Under the pieces are notes generated by a model. It did not search any database. It saw only the letters and a list, made by a program, of their open reading frames with translations, and was not told where the DNA came from. Below are positions 30,476 to 41,323 of a stretch of 64,000 bases of DNA, one piece after another (positions within the stretch are counted from its first letter, which is position 1; each line of letters opens with the position of its first letter). The stretch is from Lithodes maja (taxonomy: Eukaryota; Arthropoda; Malacostraca; Decapoda; Lithodidae), in the NCBI GenBank assembly GCA_037953745.1, contig JBAKBP010001608.1:124001-188000 (forward strand). Direction: 5' to 3'. The translations under genes were made by a program, and so were the position numbers.

Positions 30476-31199
30476 CTATTGCTACTACCATTATTATGTT
30501 TGCATTTGTTATACCACAATGGAGACCATTAATCCCTGTGTGTAAACAATCCGGACCAGTTATTCCCCTCCAAAATAACCCAGTAAACCACCACAGAGAA
30601 CGGCCCCCAAACAATACAGATTAAAAAGATCGTAAAAGAACAGATCCCCCCATCACAACAACACAGCTAGCAGAGGGACCGGATGTGACGTCACCAGCCC
30701 AGCTCGGCCCAGGATTGGCCGACCCATCCGACGGCCCCGCCAATCAGGACGCTGTAACGCCACCCACCAGCCGCCCTTATGCTTGGTCTCTGGAAGGCGT
30801 CCGGGGGTGAATCAGGAGGGCCCTTCCACTGCTCTCCCTCCTGCCCTCATCACCGAGACCAGAACGACACATCGGCCTCATCGATACCCCCTATAAACGT
30901 GCCCTTTTTCCCTGTGCCTCCTCTAGAACAGAGAGCACCTAGGAAGTAGATAGGTACCCAGACTAGGTAAGGGAAGGTATCTCAACCTCCCCTCCTGAGA
31001 TTTGGGTGCTCCCTGGCCCCATAGGTGCTCCCTGGCCCTACTGAGTGTTACCTGACCTCCTGCAGTGTTACCTGACCTGCCTTATCTGCAAAGGCTAATC
31101 CCGGAAAGGTACAAATCTAGGTGCTCCCTGGCCCTAGATTACCTGACAGTAAATTCTGTTCATTTAGTGATCTAGAGTGCTCCTTGGCCTCTCTATAGC
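30476..31199. other. Intronic segment with promoter-like cluster
   Basis: GC-rich compared with its surroundings. A palindromic CRE (TGACGTCA, 30686-30693), ATTGG (30714-30718), CCAAT (30740-30744) and TATAAA (30892-30897) lie in that order on the plus strand. Downstream, the phrases GGTGCTCCCTGGCCC and GTTACCTGACCT recur three or four times. It could be a promoter of a mobile element. Confidence 0.35.
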
Positions 31200-31735
31200 T
31201 TGCCTCGTAGTCCATTTCCGCCACTGTCGTTGGTTTTGGTGCAGACAGTCTTGTTCCCAACAGAAATAGTAGTGCAGATCTGAGCAACGTGAAAGATAGG
31301 AGGCACCTCATCCAAGCTACAATTTGGCTCCAGGGCTGTTGCTTCTTCTCTGCGATGATCTCTGGTAGCCTTGAATAAAGCACTGGGCCCTGGGTCCCAT
31401 CCCTTCAGATGGGGTGAAAACTAGTGGGGTAAAGCTGCCTTGTTCGATATCTTGGATTCTCTACCCATATGTCCTGACCTTCTCTCGTTCGTTCCTCTTG
31501 TCTTGTGTGCAGCCTCCAGAGACAGCTCGCTGTAGCTAGGGGTCATTGGGTCGAATATTCATATGTCGATGAACACTTACTGTCCTCTTGTCCAAAAATC
31601 CTCTTGCACTAACGTCCACCCGTGCTTCATTTGATGTGTTAGCCATCATGTGCTGCCAGATCTCTCCGTCCAAGTGTGGTCCCTGTGCCATGATGGCCCT
31701 TCGCCATGTAGCTGATTCCCTGCCATGACACACCC
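31200..31735 (-). pseudogene. Relic of an invertebrate element protein
   Basis: Two minus-strand pieces, ANTSNEARVDVSARGF (about 31600-31660) and LYSRLPEIIAEK...WMRCLLSFTLLRSA (about 31240-31380), resemble from memory the C-terminal part of a repeated protein common in cnidarian and other invertebrate genomes (ANT-EARxDI-ARGFW, later LxxRLxxLLSEK and WLRCxLSFSLLRSA). The middle is missing. I do not know an accepted name, and its function is not stated here. Confidence 0.4.
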
Positions 31736-31846
31736 ATTAAAGGGAAGGTAAGTACACACACAAATTCACACACAAACATCCTGAGTAAAACCAAAACACA
31801 TAAGCCTGCAACCAATACAAACACACACACAAGCACCCTGAGAAGC

Positions 31847-31851
<5 letters not shown>

Positions 31852-31911
<60 letters not shown>
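31852..31911. repeat. (CA)n microsatellite
   Basis: About 28 CA units just downstream of collagen exon 4 in the intron. Confidence 0.98.
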
Positions 31912-31914
<3 letters not shown>

Positions 31915-31965
31915 GAACCAAGAGTAAGACCAAAACACCCAACCAAAACCAAGAGAGAGACTAAC

Positions 31966-32087
31966 CTTCACCCCTGGTGGTCCTGTGAGTCCCAGTGCTC
32001 CTGGTCTACCCTCCTCACCCTTGAACCCTGGCAGACCATCCAGACCAGGGGCTCCCTTGGGGCCCTCCACACTCTCCCCTGGCAATC
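31966..32087 (-). CDS. Collagen chain, exon 4: Gly-X-Y helix
   Basis: 122 bp, phase 1 to 0. A polypyrimidine acceptor (CTTCCCCCCAG) and donor GTTAGT. It encodes GLPGES, one two-residue interruption (VE), then eleven regular triplets (GPKGAPGLDGLPGFKGEEG onward) to GVK. The end joins exon 5 (GESGLHGLP) in frame across 13 kb, so the triplet register is unbroken. Lysine-rich Y positions would allow hydroxylysine cross-links. Confidence 0.85.
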
Positions 32088-32572
32088 CTGGGGGGAAGAC
32101 AAGTGCGGGGAGAAGTTAACCAATTCAGTATGACAACGCATTTCTTCATTCTGCCTAATATTAGAAGATCTTATGCAGCTTAGGAAGGACCTGTGGGAGT
32201 AAGAATGGGTAAAGGTTGCCTCCGACTTCCATGTTAAAATGAACTTTAAAAAGCTGACAATGAATAGAAACCCCATTTGAGGAGGAGCACTTTATTGACA
32301 TTAAGCAGATAGCTTCTTCAGGTCAACCTGAAGAAGCTATCTGCTAAACGCTGTCAATACCTTGCTCCTCCTCAAATGCTGTTTGAGGAGGACAAATGTA
32401 AGCTTTTGGATGTCCTTGATAAATATCTTTTACATGAGTCAGATCAAATGTCTACCATTGTGGGCGTCCTTATTGTATTATACGAATGTAGTTTGGGTAA
32501 GAGTACCACATCATACCAGTTCATACCATAACATAACACTGATAGTTGTAGCATAATACTAAATTTCTTCAT
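32088..32572. other. Collagen intron with a long palindrome
   Basis: The only clear structure is an inverted repeat at 32274-32378 with arms of about 50 bases and a two-base centre. The rest shows no gene. Confidence 0.5.
32274..32378. repeat. Near-perfect 105-bp palindrome
   Basis: The arms begin and end CATTTGAGGAGGAGCA and meet at TTCAGGT-CA-ACCTGAA. The inner 22 bp are perfect; a few mismatches and gaps occur mid-arm. It would fold as a long hairpin if transcribed. Confidence 0.85.
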
Positions 32573-33450
32573 ATGCAGTATTTTTTGTTTTTCTATGTGA
32601 ATGAGGGAGACAAAAGGCATAACTGCCTGCAGCAGGTGCCTCCCCTGATTTGAAAGAGTGACAGGGCCAAAATCAAGGGACGTTTGAGCTAAAATGCCTG
32701 GACACACGAAGTTTGAAGCAATTTAAGTCATAAGAAGAAGGAAAAACTGATTCTGGGAGAGAGTTCCAGAGCTCTGCAGTTGAATAGAAGAAAGTCTGAG
32801 AATAGCATTTCACTCCTGGGATGGAGAGTTGCACAGAGTAGGGGTGGGATTGTGTTTCAAGGCGGGTACTACATACCCTACGTAGAGGAGGTGGTATACA
32901 CTGGGAAATCTCCGAGGAACACTGATTATTGTAGTAGCGATAGAGTAGCGAGAGAGGTGCAACATTGCGGTGAAGAGAGAGAGATTGCAGAGATTTAGTG
33001 AGTGGACGGGAGTTAATGATACGAAAGGCTTTCCTTTCTACTTTGTCTAGGAGTGCGGTGTAAGAGGATCCTCCCCACACATGTGAACAATACTCAATAT
33101 AAGCACGCACTGTGCCCCTGTACAGAGCAAGAAGCTGCGCAGGGGTAAAGAACCCTTTGAGGCGGTTGAGCACACCCAGCTCTGGGAGGCTGCCTTAGCA
33201 AGACTGGTAATATTATGGTCTTTCCAAGTGAGAGCAGAAGAAAAAGAGACACCGATAATATTGATAGAAGATGAAGGATTGATTTTTGTATTGTTGAAGA
33301 ATAAGGGATAGTCCTCTGGAGCATGGAGGTTCCTGTCGGGTAGTAAGATGGATAAATTGGGTCTTGGAAGCATTAAATGCAACAAGGTTTTCTCTACCCC
33401 AATTGGAAATAGTAGCTAGGTTAGAAGATAAGTGTTTTATGGCTTCATAA
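32573..33450 (-). pseudogene. LINE A copy A2, RT C-terminal fragment
   Basis: A 5'-truncated insertion on the minus strand. It has the RT thumb (NNTKINPSSS, FSSALTWKDH with a one-base shift) and a C-terminal region open from 33173 to 32673 that ends HFSSNVP. It is followed by the family tail with the GCCTTTTGTCTCCCTC block and an A-rich end. The catalytic core is absent. Confidence 0.75.
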
Positions 33451-33544
33451 AGTTACATTTTAGATAATTACTATAAATAATATTTTTGCAATTTTCTAAG
33501 TAAGTGAATGTTCCCAGTGATCAACGAAATATAAAGTGAATGAT

Positions 33545-33925
33545 AAACACATCTGGTAATAAACTCCATTACAACAATCAGTGTTCTTCACAGCTCTCTC
33601 AGTGCATACTCCCTCCCTTACGGCACGTGTGAGGCACCTGCCTTTCAACACAATCGCACCCCTATTCTGTTCAGCTCTCCAACACAAGAATTAACAAATG
33701 TTCTCAGTCTTTCTTCTACTCAACAAGTAAATTCTGGAACTCTCTTCCTCAATCAATCTTTCCTTCATCCTATGATTTAGGCTGCTTCAAACTTCGTGTG
33801 CCCAGGCAGTTTGACCCCAACGTCCCTTGAATTTGGCTCTCTGTCACTCTTTTGGCTTTGGGAGAGACACTCCTTACAGGCAGCCTGCCTTTTGTCTCCT
33901 TAATACACAAAAAGAAGAAGAAAAA
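33545..33925 (+). pseudogene. LINE A copy A3, divergent 3' end
   Basis: A plus-strand relic of the last part of the LINE A ORF and tail (TATGATTTAGGCTGCTTCAA, then CTTTTGTCTCCTTAATACAC). More diverged than other copies, so an older insertion or a subfamily. It ends 27 bases from collagen exon 3, near its donor site. Confidence 0.65.
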
Positions 33926-33951
33926 TATATTTGTTTGATGGAGTAGTGTAC

Positions 33952-34152
33952 CTTGTGGTCCTTGGCTGCCCGGTGGTCCTGGTAGTCCCCTCCGTCCATT
34001 CTCTCCCTTCTCCCCAATAGGACCAGCCTGCCCTGTATAGCCGTCTCGCCCGGAGTATCCACGTGGGCCCGGTGCCCCAGGGGATCCAGGGGGGCCGGGG
34101 GGACCAGCGATATAGTTGCTCTCACCACCACCACCACCACCACCACGACCAC
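33952..34152 (-). CDS. Collagen chain, exon 3: Gly-rich start then helix
   Basis: 201 bp, phase 1 to 1, acceptor TTGTGCAG and donor GTACAC. A glycine run (GRGGGGGGESNYIA) leads into seventeen Gly-X-Y triplets from GPPGPPGSPGAPGPRG to GPQ. A trinucleotide CAC repeat on the plus strand underlies the Gly run and could vary in length between alleles. The 550-bp intron to exon 2 is the shortest here. Confidence 0.88.
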
Positions 34153-34702
34153 CTGCACAACATAAAACACTCAGCACATGGATTAAAGAAAGCTTACAAT
34201 GTATGGAAATGTTAATAATACACTTAATACTCTTAAGTTTTCCACTGAATTAAAGTCGCCACCTTCCCCATAAATACTAGTCTACAGTATATTCAGACTA
34301 GCCGAGGTACCCGCATCCCATGTGGGTTAAAGTAGTGAACTCTACGGGCAACACACACCTTCCTAACAATATTATTTATTTGTGTATATATTTAATTTTC
34401 AAACGTTTTCCCTGAAAACTAATTCTGGGACCCCTTGAGTACCCAGCCAAGGTTTGCCTCCATGGTCCCAAATGTTTGGTGCTAAAGAGATACAAGGGAC
34501 CCTAGCAAGGTTACTTATATTAAGTTTCAGATTTTCAGTTTTATTAGAACGACATAGCTATGACGATTGTTTCAGGACAGGTGATGACTGTAATGCAGTA
34601 GTGTTGGTAAGGTTAGATATTTATAGATAAAGACATTGTAAAATTTCAGATGTAAATAGTTCAAATATTAATCAAATAACAGTGCACACTGAATGTATTG
34701 AC
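34153..34702. other. Collagen intron between exons 2 and 3
   Basis: 550 bp, AT-rich. No repeat or other gene recognised. Confidence 0.6.
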
Positions 34703-34883
34703 CTCTAGTGACCGTCCCCGGAATGCCAGGGGTGCCAGATGTGCCTTCCCTCCCGTCTACCCCGGCCAACCCGTCCCTCCCAGGGGGGCCGGGGGGTCCA
34801 GGGGGGCCGGGGGGACAACTACACTGTTCTGGTCGGGGGGGAGGGGGCAGAGCGGGACGATTCTGGCTTACTGAGTTGGTCTC
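34703..34883 (-). CDS. Collagen chain, exon 2: Cys motif and start of helix
   Basis: 181 bp, phase 0 to 1. It encodes a proline-rich linker (RPALPPPPRPEQ), a CSC pair, then GPPGPPGPPGRDG and further triplets to GIP and a short TVTRG end. Cysteines just before a helix commonly link the three chains. The acceptor is ATGTTCCAG. The donor AGAG/GTCAAT is weaker, chosen because it keeps phase 1 with exon 3; ACG/GTCACT is an alternative that breaks phase. Confidence 0.8.
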
Positions 34884-34891
34884 CTGGAACA

Positions 34892-34990
34892 TATTAATAA
34901 TAATAATAATCATTATATTAATTTAATATTAATAATAATAATAATAATAATAATAATGATGATGATGATAATAAAAATAAATAATATATA
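34892..34990. repeat. (AAT)n / (ATG)n microsatellite
   Basis: Imperfect AAT and TGA triplets just upstream of exon 2. Confidence 0.95.
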
Positions 34991-35178
34991 GCCTTTCTTT
35001 TTTAATAACTGAGAGACTTACTACCCTTGAACTCCCTGTGCGTGATCATCATAGTTGATTATACACGGAATAGATAATGGCACTGGAAACTCAAGCCTCC
35101 AACAAAAAACTTCTCAACAAAATCCTCCTAGAATAACAATTACCGGGAGCAGAGAAATCTTATCTCTGAGCCTATTTC

Positions 35179-35240
<62 letters not shown>

Positions 35241-35263
35241 GGTATATATATATATATATATAT
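35179..35263. repeat. (TA)n microsatellite
   Basis: About 40 TA units with one CCGG interruption. Confidence 0.97.
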
Positions 35264-35264
35264 T

Positions 35265-36030
35265 GTGGCAATCGATACATCCTTGGGAAAGCGGAGGCGA
35301 ATAAGGAATAGAAGAACCAGAAGCATTCGATGTAAAAACATGTTTATTGGGCGACAGTTTCGGAGGTGACTTACTCCATCATCAGGCAAATCTACAAAAT
35401 TAATTAAAGCACAGTCCAATCAGTTAAAATTACAAAACAAGGCTAAACAGCGGGATAGTAATGTTGCGAATCAATTATATATTTGGGACACCGTGTGCAA
35501 CAAGAGTTAAACATAGAAATGAAGAAATGGAAGCAAAGTCAGTACAATAAAGAACAATAATAGTCGACACCTACATAGGACGAAAGGTCTTGAAATCGCC
35601 AAATTAATGGAGCGAACGTCTTAAAATCTCATGACTAATTGAGCTAAACAAGAAAGGAGAAAGGGTCCAGAAAAAACAAATAGTTCCCCTTAAGCCTTCA
35701 ATTGGCACATTACACCCGAGATAAGCATGTTATAAGGGTCTCTCACCTCGCTTGTACGCGGTGGTGGGCGGGTGTAAAACAAATATCGAAAAATAAAACA
35801 GAGAATCATAATAAGTGAACTATTTAACATATCGCATATCGCGGGATAGTAGTAGGGACGTTATTGAGAAAGAAACTCTCATCAACTAACAATAGTGTAA
35901 GTTCGGGCTTACAGGAGACAGGAGTGATTAGGGCAGTGATGATTCTGTGTCATGAGTTAATCGAAAGTGTTACTTAAAGTTAAAACCAAAGCCAGTGTTA
36001 GTGATTGTAAGCTCGAACACGTCCTAACCA
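35265..36030 (-). mobile_element. Penelope-like terminal repeat, candidate
   Basis: On the minus strand it holds CCTGATGATGG, then CCGAAAC and GTC, then AATAAACATG. This arrangement is a hallmark of Penelope-like terminal repeats, which carry hammerhead-type motifs. No Penelope reverse transcriptase or GIY-YIG ORF is present in the window. The internal stretch 35560-35700 recurs inverted at 16196-16365. The boundaries are approximate. Confidence 0.5.
35353..35385 (-). ncRNA. Hammerhead ribozyme-like motif
   Basis: Core elements in order on the minus strand: CTGATGA (35385-35379), a stem GGAG...CTCC, GAAAC (35361-35357), and GTC (35355-35353). Stem III is minimal and stem I pairs poorly, so activity is uncertain. 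Confidence 0.45.
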
Positions 36031-36041
36031 CAAAACAGTGA

Positions 36042-36660
36042 CCCCCCCTCATCTGTAGGGACACAGTGAGAGACAAACGTGGCACAAAATGCCAAATATG
36101 CAAAGACAAGTTTCATTGGTGCTGCGTAAGACTTTCACCACCGATAAACATTGCTTATAATAATAAGGGGAAGAACTTCCACTTTTGCAACAACTGTGCC
36201 GAGTTCACAAACCAAATCATCCAGACTGTGGAAAAAACAGAGGTACAAGATAGACCTAAATATAGCCAAGATGCGGTGTTATTCCATCAAAATTGGGAAA
36301 GCACACCAGGAATTTCTCCTCATACATCCCTGACCACAACCGTATCGAATTCAATTACTCCTATTTCATCTCACCCAAAACAACCAACAACACCTCCCTT
36401 TGAACAAACACTCACAACTCCTCCCTCACAAAAACTCACATCAGCCCCCTCCCAACACCGCGACGTCACCAAATACCACACCGCCGCCGCCTCCCGCCTC
36501 CCTACATGACCCGCCCACACCACCCCCCTCCACACCTCTGTCATCTGCCTACTTACGCCCCGCAGATCAGGACACCCAGCCCCCCTCTACACCATCTCCT
36601 AACACCACACCACTATTTCCCCAAACTACCAGGCCTCCCCCTCCCAGACCCTACTAGCCC
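36042..36660 (+). pseudogene. LINE ORF1-like protein with PHD-type zinc finger (fragment)
   Basis: A frame opens after a stop at 36039-36041. It reads CRDTVRDKRGTKCQICKDKF, then HWCCVRL and FHFCNNCAEF: the Cys-Cys-Cys-Cys-His-Cys-Cys-Cys order of a PHD finger, as found in ORF1 of some CR1-like LINEs. A long Thr/Pro/Ser-rich tail follows to LPT and a stop; Pro-rich coding continues in another frame to about 36655, suggesting a shift. Its ORF2 is not adjacent, since a LINE A tail begins at 36722. There is no convincing ATG. Confidence 0.5.
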
Positions 36661-36721
36661 CGCAGCATAGCTCACCACATAACAGCTCTCAGTCACCTTC
36701 ACCAATATTTTGTTTTCTTTT

Positions 36722-38314
36722 TTCTATGTGATTGAGGGAGGCAAAAGGCATAACTGCCTATAGCGAGTGCCTCCCCCATAGTTGAAAGAGTGACAGGGCC
36801 AAAATCAAGGGACGTTCGAGCCAAAATGCCTGGACACACGGAGTTTGAGGCAATTTCAGTCATAGGAAAAGGGAAAGACTGATTCTGAGAGAGAGTTCCA
36901 GAGCTCAGCTGTTGAGTAGAAGAAAACCTGAGAGTAACGTTTCACTCTCGGGTTGGAGAGTTGCACAGAGTAGGGGTGGGATTGAGTTGCAAGTCGGGTA
37001 CCACGTGCCCTACGTAAAGGAGGTGGTATACACTGGGAAAGCTCTGAGGAACACTGACTATTATAGTACCGATAGAATAGCGAGAGAGATGCAACATTGC
37101 GGCGGAGAGAGAGAGATTGCAGAGAGTTGGTGAGTGGACGGGAGTTAATGATACGAAAGGCCTTCCTTTCAACCTTGTCTAGGAGAGCGGTGTGAGAGGA
37201 ACCTCCCCACACATGTGAACAATACTCAATACAAGGATGCACTATGCCCCTGTACAGAGCAAGAAGCTGTGCAGGGGAAAAGAACCCCCTAAGGTGGTTG
37301 AGCACACCCAGCTTCTGGGAGGCTGACTTAGCAAGACTGGTAATATGGTCCTTCCAACTGAGAGCAGAAGAAAAAGAGACACCAAGAATATTGAGAGAAG
37401 ATGAAGGATTGATTTTTGTATTGTTAAAGAATAAGGGATAGTCCGCTGGGAGTTCCTGACGGGTAGATAGATAGAGAAATTGGGATTTGGAAGCATTAAA
37501 AGTAACAAGGTTATCTCTGCCTCAATTGGAGATAGTATTTAGATCATAATTTAAGAGTTCTATGGCTTCATTACGTTTGTCGTTGAGGGATTGCTGGCTA
37601 AGGCGTTCTGAAAAACTAATGGAGTAGTGTAAGGTTGAGTCGTCTGCGTATGAATGGATGGGAATTTAGGTACAGTTGAGGATATCATTTATAAATATTA
37701 GAAAGAAAATAGGAGATAGGACAGAGCCCTGAGGAACACCGGAGTTTATAGGGTGAGGAAGTTAACAATGGCTGTCCACAACCGCGGCTATGGAACGGCC
37801 GGAAAGGAAATTAGAGACAAAGGCACAGATGAAGGGATAGAAACCGAAGGAGGGTAGTTTTGAAATTAAAGATTTGTGCCAGACTCTATCGAAGGCCTTC
37901 GATATGTCTAGTGCAATAGAAAAAGTCTCACCGAAGTCCCGAAAGGAGGATGACCAAGTGTTAGTAAGATAAGAAAGAAGATCACCAGTAGAGCGACCCT
38001 TAAGGAAGCCATACTGGCGATCTGAGAGCAGATTATGAGAAGAGAAATGCTTTAGAAATTTGGAAGCAAGAATAGTTTCAAAAACTTTAGAAAGACATGA
38101 GATGAGAGCAATTGGACGATAATTGGAGGGTTGAGAGCAGTCACCCTTCTTTGGGAGAGGTTGAATGTGAGCAAACTTCCAGCATGAAGGGAAGACGTTA
38201 GAGGATAGACAGAGACGAAAGACTTTGCCTAGGCAGGGAGTCAGCACGGAAGCACAGTTTTTGAGAACAACAGGAGGAACACTGTCCGGACCGTACGCCT
38301 TATTAGTATTAAGC
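36722..38314 (-). pseudogene. LINE A copy A4, reverse transcriptase half
   Basis: Minus strand, cut at 38314 by the LTR element. The other half resumes at 51016. It reads KAYGPDSVPPVVLKNCASV, PLPKKGDCSQPSNYRPIAL, LDISKAFDRVWHKSL, GVPQGSVLSPI, SYADDSTLHYS and a C-terminal region missing its last 20 or so residues in frame. A stop follows VVDSHC and there are other point defects. The TTAA in GGCTTCCTTAAGGG is empty here, which serves as the reference for two MITE insertions in other copies. Confidence 0.8.
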
Positions 38315-39020
38315 TGTGACGCTCACCGTTTCCCCCAGAACCGCATGGCTTACTCGCTAGGACTCGCCAGGGCAGAGAATGTAGCTACAGTCTACCTATC
38401 ATTGTGTACTTTCCTTCTCGAGAAAGCTTGTGTTGCAGACAGTTCAGAACTGTTCTTTATTTTCGTCTGTCACAATCCTTTCTATTTTATTTAGTCAATT
38501 GAAAGTATTGTGTTAAGTAGTTGAATGATGGGAAGGCCAGCGGGAGAGAGAGAGAGACCAGGTGGTGTGACTTGGTGGTGAGTGTGGCACGTGGCTGGCC
38601 CCCTTACATAGGCCTCGCGGGATTCGTTGCCTCCTGCCTAACACTGCCTACTAGGCGGCTGCTTACTGGGCGACTGTCGCGCGCCCTCGTGCCATTCCTG
38701 CGAACTGGGACTCCAGCAAGGCGGTCCCTGGGAATATCCTTGTGAGATCCTTCCCAGACAGCATACTCTAAGCATCTCCCATGAACTGTTCCACACTCTT
38801 GTCTTAGAATCTTTCTCTCCTACTGCCTCTATCATTTCCACTACTTCCTCACCTTTTATTAATATCAATCCCCCTCTGGTTCTCTGCACCCACACCTTGA
38901 ATTGGTGGCCAGACTGTATTATATGCTGGATCTCACATTTCTTATGTACTAGGTTAAGGTTGAAGATAGTCATTGTCTTTTTGGGAGATTGTATTGCTCG
39001 GACTGTCTCCATCAATCACT
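38315..39020 (+). repeat. 5' LTR of family 2, left part
   Basis: TGTGACGCTCACC start; matches 49199-49914 closely. It stops at AATGTT, where the family 1 fragment begins. A GA microsatellite is two to three units shorter than in the 3' LTR. Confidence 0.9.
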
Positions 39021-40359
39021 AATGTTCTTATTCGCTGAACATCCAGGCCTCACTACTCAGGCTATGCATGATGTTGACGTGGGGCACCATCTACCCTTTA
39101 AGTCAATCCCATACCGTGTGCCCCCCATAAAACTACCCGCTCTGAGGGATGAGTTGGAGTATATGCTCGGTAGAGGGTTGATAGAGAAAGGTACCGTTAA
39201 ATGGACTTCCCCCGTAACACTGCAGCCTAAACCAGATGGCAAGGTACGCTTCTGTATTGATTTCCGTAGGCTAAACGGTTTGACTCCAACTAACCCATAT
39301 CCTCTTCCTCGGGTTGATGATAGTGTTGATAAAATTGGTAATGCTCGGTTTTTGTCTAAAGTTGATTTAGTAAAAGGTTACTGGCAAGTACCTTTGTCCG
39401 AGCGCGCTAAAGAGGTATGTGGTTTTGTGGTGGACGGGAGTACTTACCGGTGTAATGTTATGCCCTACGGACTTAAGAATGCACCAGCAACGTTTCAGAA
39501 CCTGATGAATGAAATTGTCAAGGACATTCCAAATTGCACCGTATACTTGGACGATGTAATCATTTATGATGACGACTTTGAGAGCCATTGTGAGCACCTG
39601 GAGACCTTGTTCCGGAAACTTAGTGAAGCAAGTCTGGTAGTAAATTTGGCAAAGTGTGACTTCGTAAAAGCCACTGTGCAGTACCTTGGGTTTGTAGTGG
39701 GAAGGGGACAGGTGTGCCCTCCTCAGAACAAGGTACAGGCTATCAATAAATTTCCGCACCCAACCACCAAGAAGCAGATCATGAGATTCTTGGGTATGAT
39801 AGGCTACTACAGACGCTTTATAAAAGGTTACTCTACGGTGTTGGCACCTCTCACAGATTTGTTATCTAAAGACAAAAAGTTTTTGTGGGCGCCTGAGTGT
39901 GAAAAGGCTTTTAATTTAGTGAAGCATTTGCTGTGTACTCACCCGATACTCAGGGCCCCAGACTTTAACAGGCCTTTTCAGCTGGCAACAGATGCTAGTG
40001 GTGTAGGGGCTGGTGCCGTCTTGCTACAGACAGACAATGAAGGTGTGGAACACCCAGTAAGTTTCTTTTCTAAGAAGTTCAATGCTGCACAAAAGAACTA
40101 TTCTACAATAGAAAAGGAATTACTGGCGATTGTGCTGTCACTCAGGCACTTCGAGGTGTATGTTCCAGCCTATGGCCCAGTCGTGGTTATCTACACTGAT
40201 CATCACCCTTTGAGATTCCTAAATCAATTTCACAATCGCAATATGAGACTGACCCGGTGGTCATTGATGTTGCAGGAGTATAACCTGGACATCCGGCATA
40301 TTGCGGGATGTGACAATGTGATTGCGGATTGTTTATCGAGGGTAGATGATCAGTCGTAG
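39021..40359 (+). pseudogene. Family 1 reverse transcriptase-RNase H, 5' truncated
   Basis: Open to the stop at 40357-40359. RT: FCIDFRRLNGLTP, VDLVKGYWQVPL, MPYGLKNAPATFQ and the catalytic YLDDVIIYDDDF. RNase H: QLATDASGVGAG and YTDHHPL. Ends with the Gypsy-type DIRHIAGCDNVIADCLSRV. All key residues are present, but gag, protease and integrase are missing. It shows what copy a (1-6142) lost. Confidence 0.85.
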
Positions 40360-40871
40360 GCTATCACAGGTGTATGATCCCGAAGAGATTGACACACGGG
40401 TAGCCTCCTGCTTTGGTTTGAGTAGTATTTTGCGCTTGGTGCTTGTTGGCTCGCGGTTGTAGCCCAGCGTATTGGGTCGTAAAGCAGGATTGTTGAGCGT
40501 TTGGTATAGAAGAAAATAGGCTGCCCTTATAGTGCAGCCGGGAAAAAACATATTAAAATATAAAAATCATATAAAAACTCTTTCTTTTTGATATAGATAA
40601 TTGTATAAGTTTGTCATAGCCTATAGTGTTTGAGTAGTCCACGAACTATCAAACGGCTGAGCTGCTGTAAGCTCGCTCTGGGAGCATGATATTATGTCTT
40701 TTACTATTGTTGGGAGGAGTTATGAAATGTGAATTTTTTTTTATAAGATGTGTTTTAGTGATAAACTCAGCGTTGTTTTAGTGCCATGCGGTCGCTGGGT
40801 GTGAGGGGTTTGATGGGGTTCTGTATATCAGATTTTAGCTCAGGGTTGAGCAAGTAAAATCTTGGGGGAGG
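40360..40871 (+). other. Family 1 3' noncoding region and purine tract
   Basis: Stem arms TCCTGCTTT (40406-40414) and AAAGCAGGA (40481-40489), and a second small hairpin GGCTGC...GCAGCC near 40520-40540. It ends in the purine tract GGGGGAGG (40864-40871), the usual primer for plus-strand DNA. Confidence 0.65.
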
Positions 40872-41314
40872 TGTGACGCATGTCGAGTATGAGCATGCTG
40901 TACAGAACGCCCAGTCAGGCCCCACTCTCGCTAGGATCGTCAGGGCAGGAACTTTGGCTGTAGTCTGTGTAGAGTTTCCTAACTTAGTTTATGTGAGCCG
41001 TTGTACTATAAGTATTATAAATATGTATTTTGTTTTCATCTGAGTCAACGAGTTCTATTTTATATCATTAGTTATAAGTATTGTGTGTGGGACTTATATG
41101 TAATGATGAGAGGAGAGAGAGAGAGATATTACGTAACGGGGACCAGTGAGTGCGCCACGCGGGCAGATAGGCCTAATTCCCTCCTCCCTCCTCCCTTCCT
41201 CCCTTTCAGCGCGTGGGAAGTTCTTTGTCGATCCCAGATTGAGAGAGAATATGACGTCATGATTGCCAGTGGGCGGTCCTTAAGTAGTTTGAGATATGCC
41301 GCTAGAGGGCCGAG

Positions 41315-41323
41315 TATAAAAAG
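41315..41323 (+). promoter_or_regulatory. TATA box of family 1 LTR
   Basis: TATAAAAAG, conserved in copy a. Confidence 0.5.

Noticed and set aside
31639..32085. Minus-strand 148-codon ORF joining collagen to a Cys-Val repeat
   Set aside because: Exon 4 read through its donor into the intronic CA microsatellite; the splice site ends the coding part at 31966.
34708..34926. Plus-strand ORF rich in Pro and Gly
   Set aside because: Reverse complement of collagen exon 2; collagen codons also look Gly/Pro-rich on the other strand, but there is no Gly-X-Y register with splice sites.
35055..35419. ORFs rich in Tyr-Ile on both strands
   Set aside because: Translation of the TA microsatellite and Penelope-like repeat; no protein features.
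38521..39015. ORFs in the family 2 LTR, repeated at 49405-49905
   Set aside because: Duplicated only because both LTRs carry them; no motif and an indel in the GA repeat changes the frame between copies.
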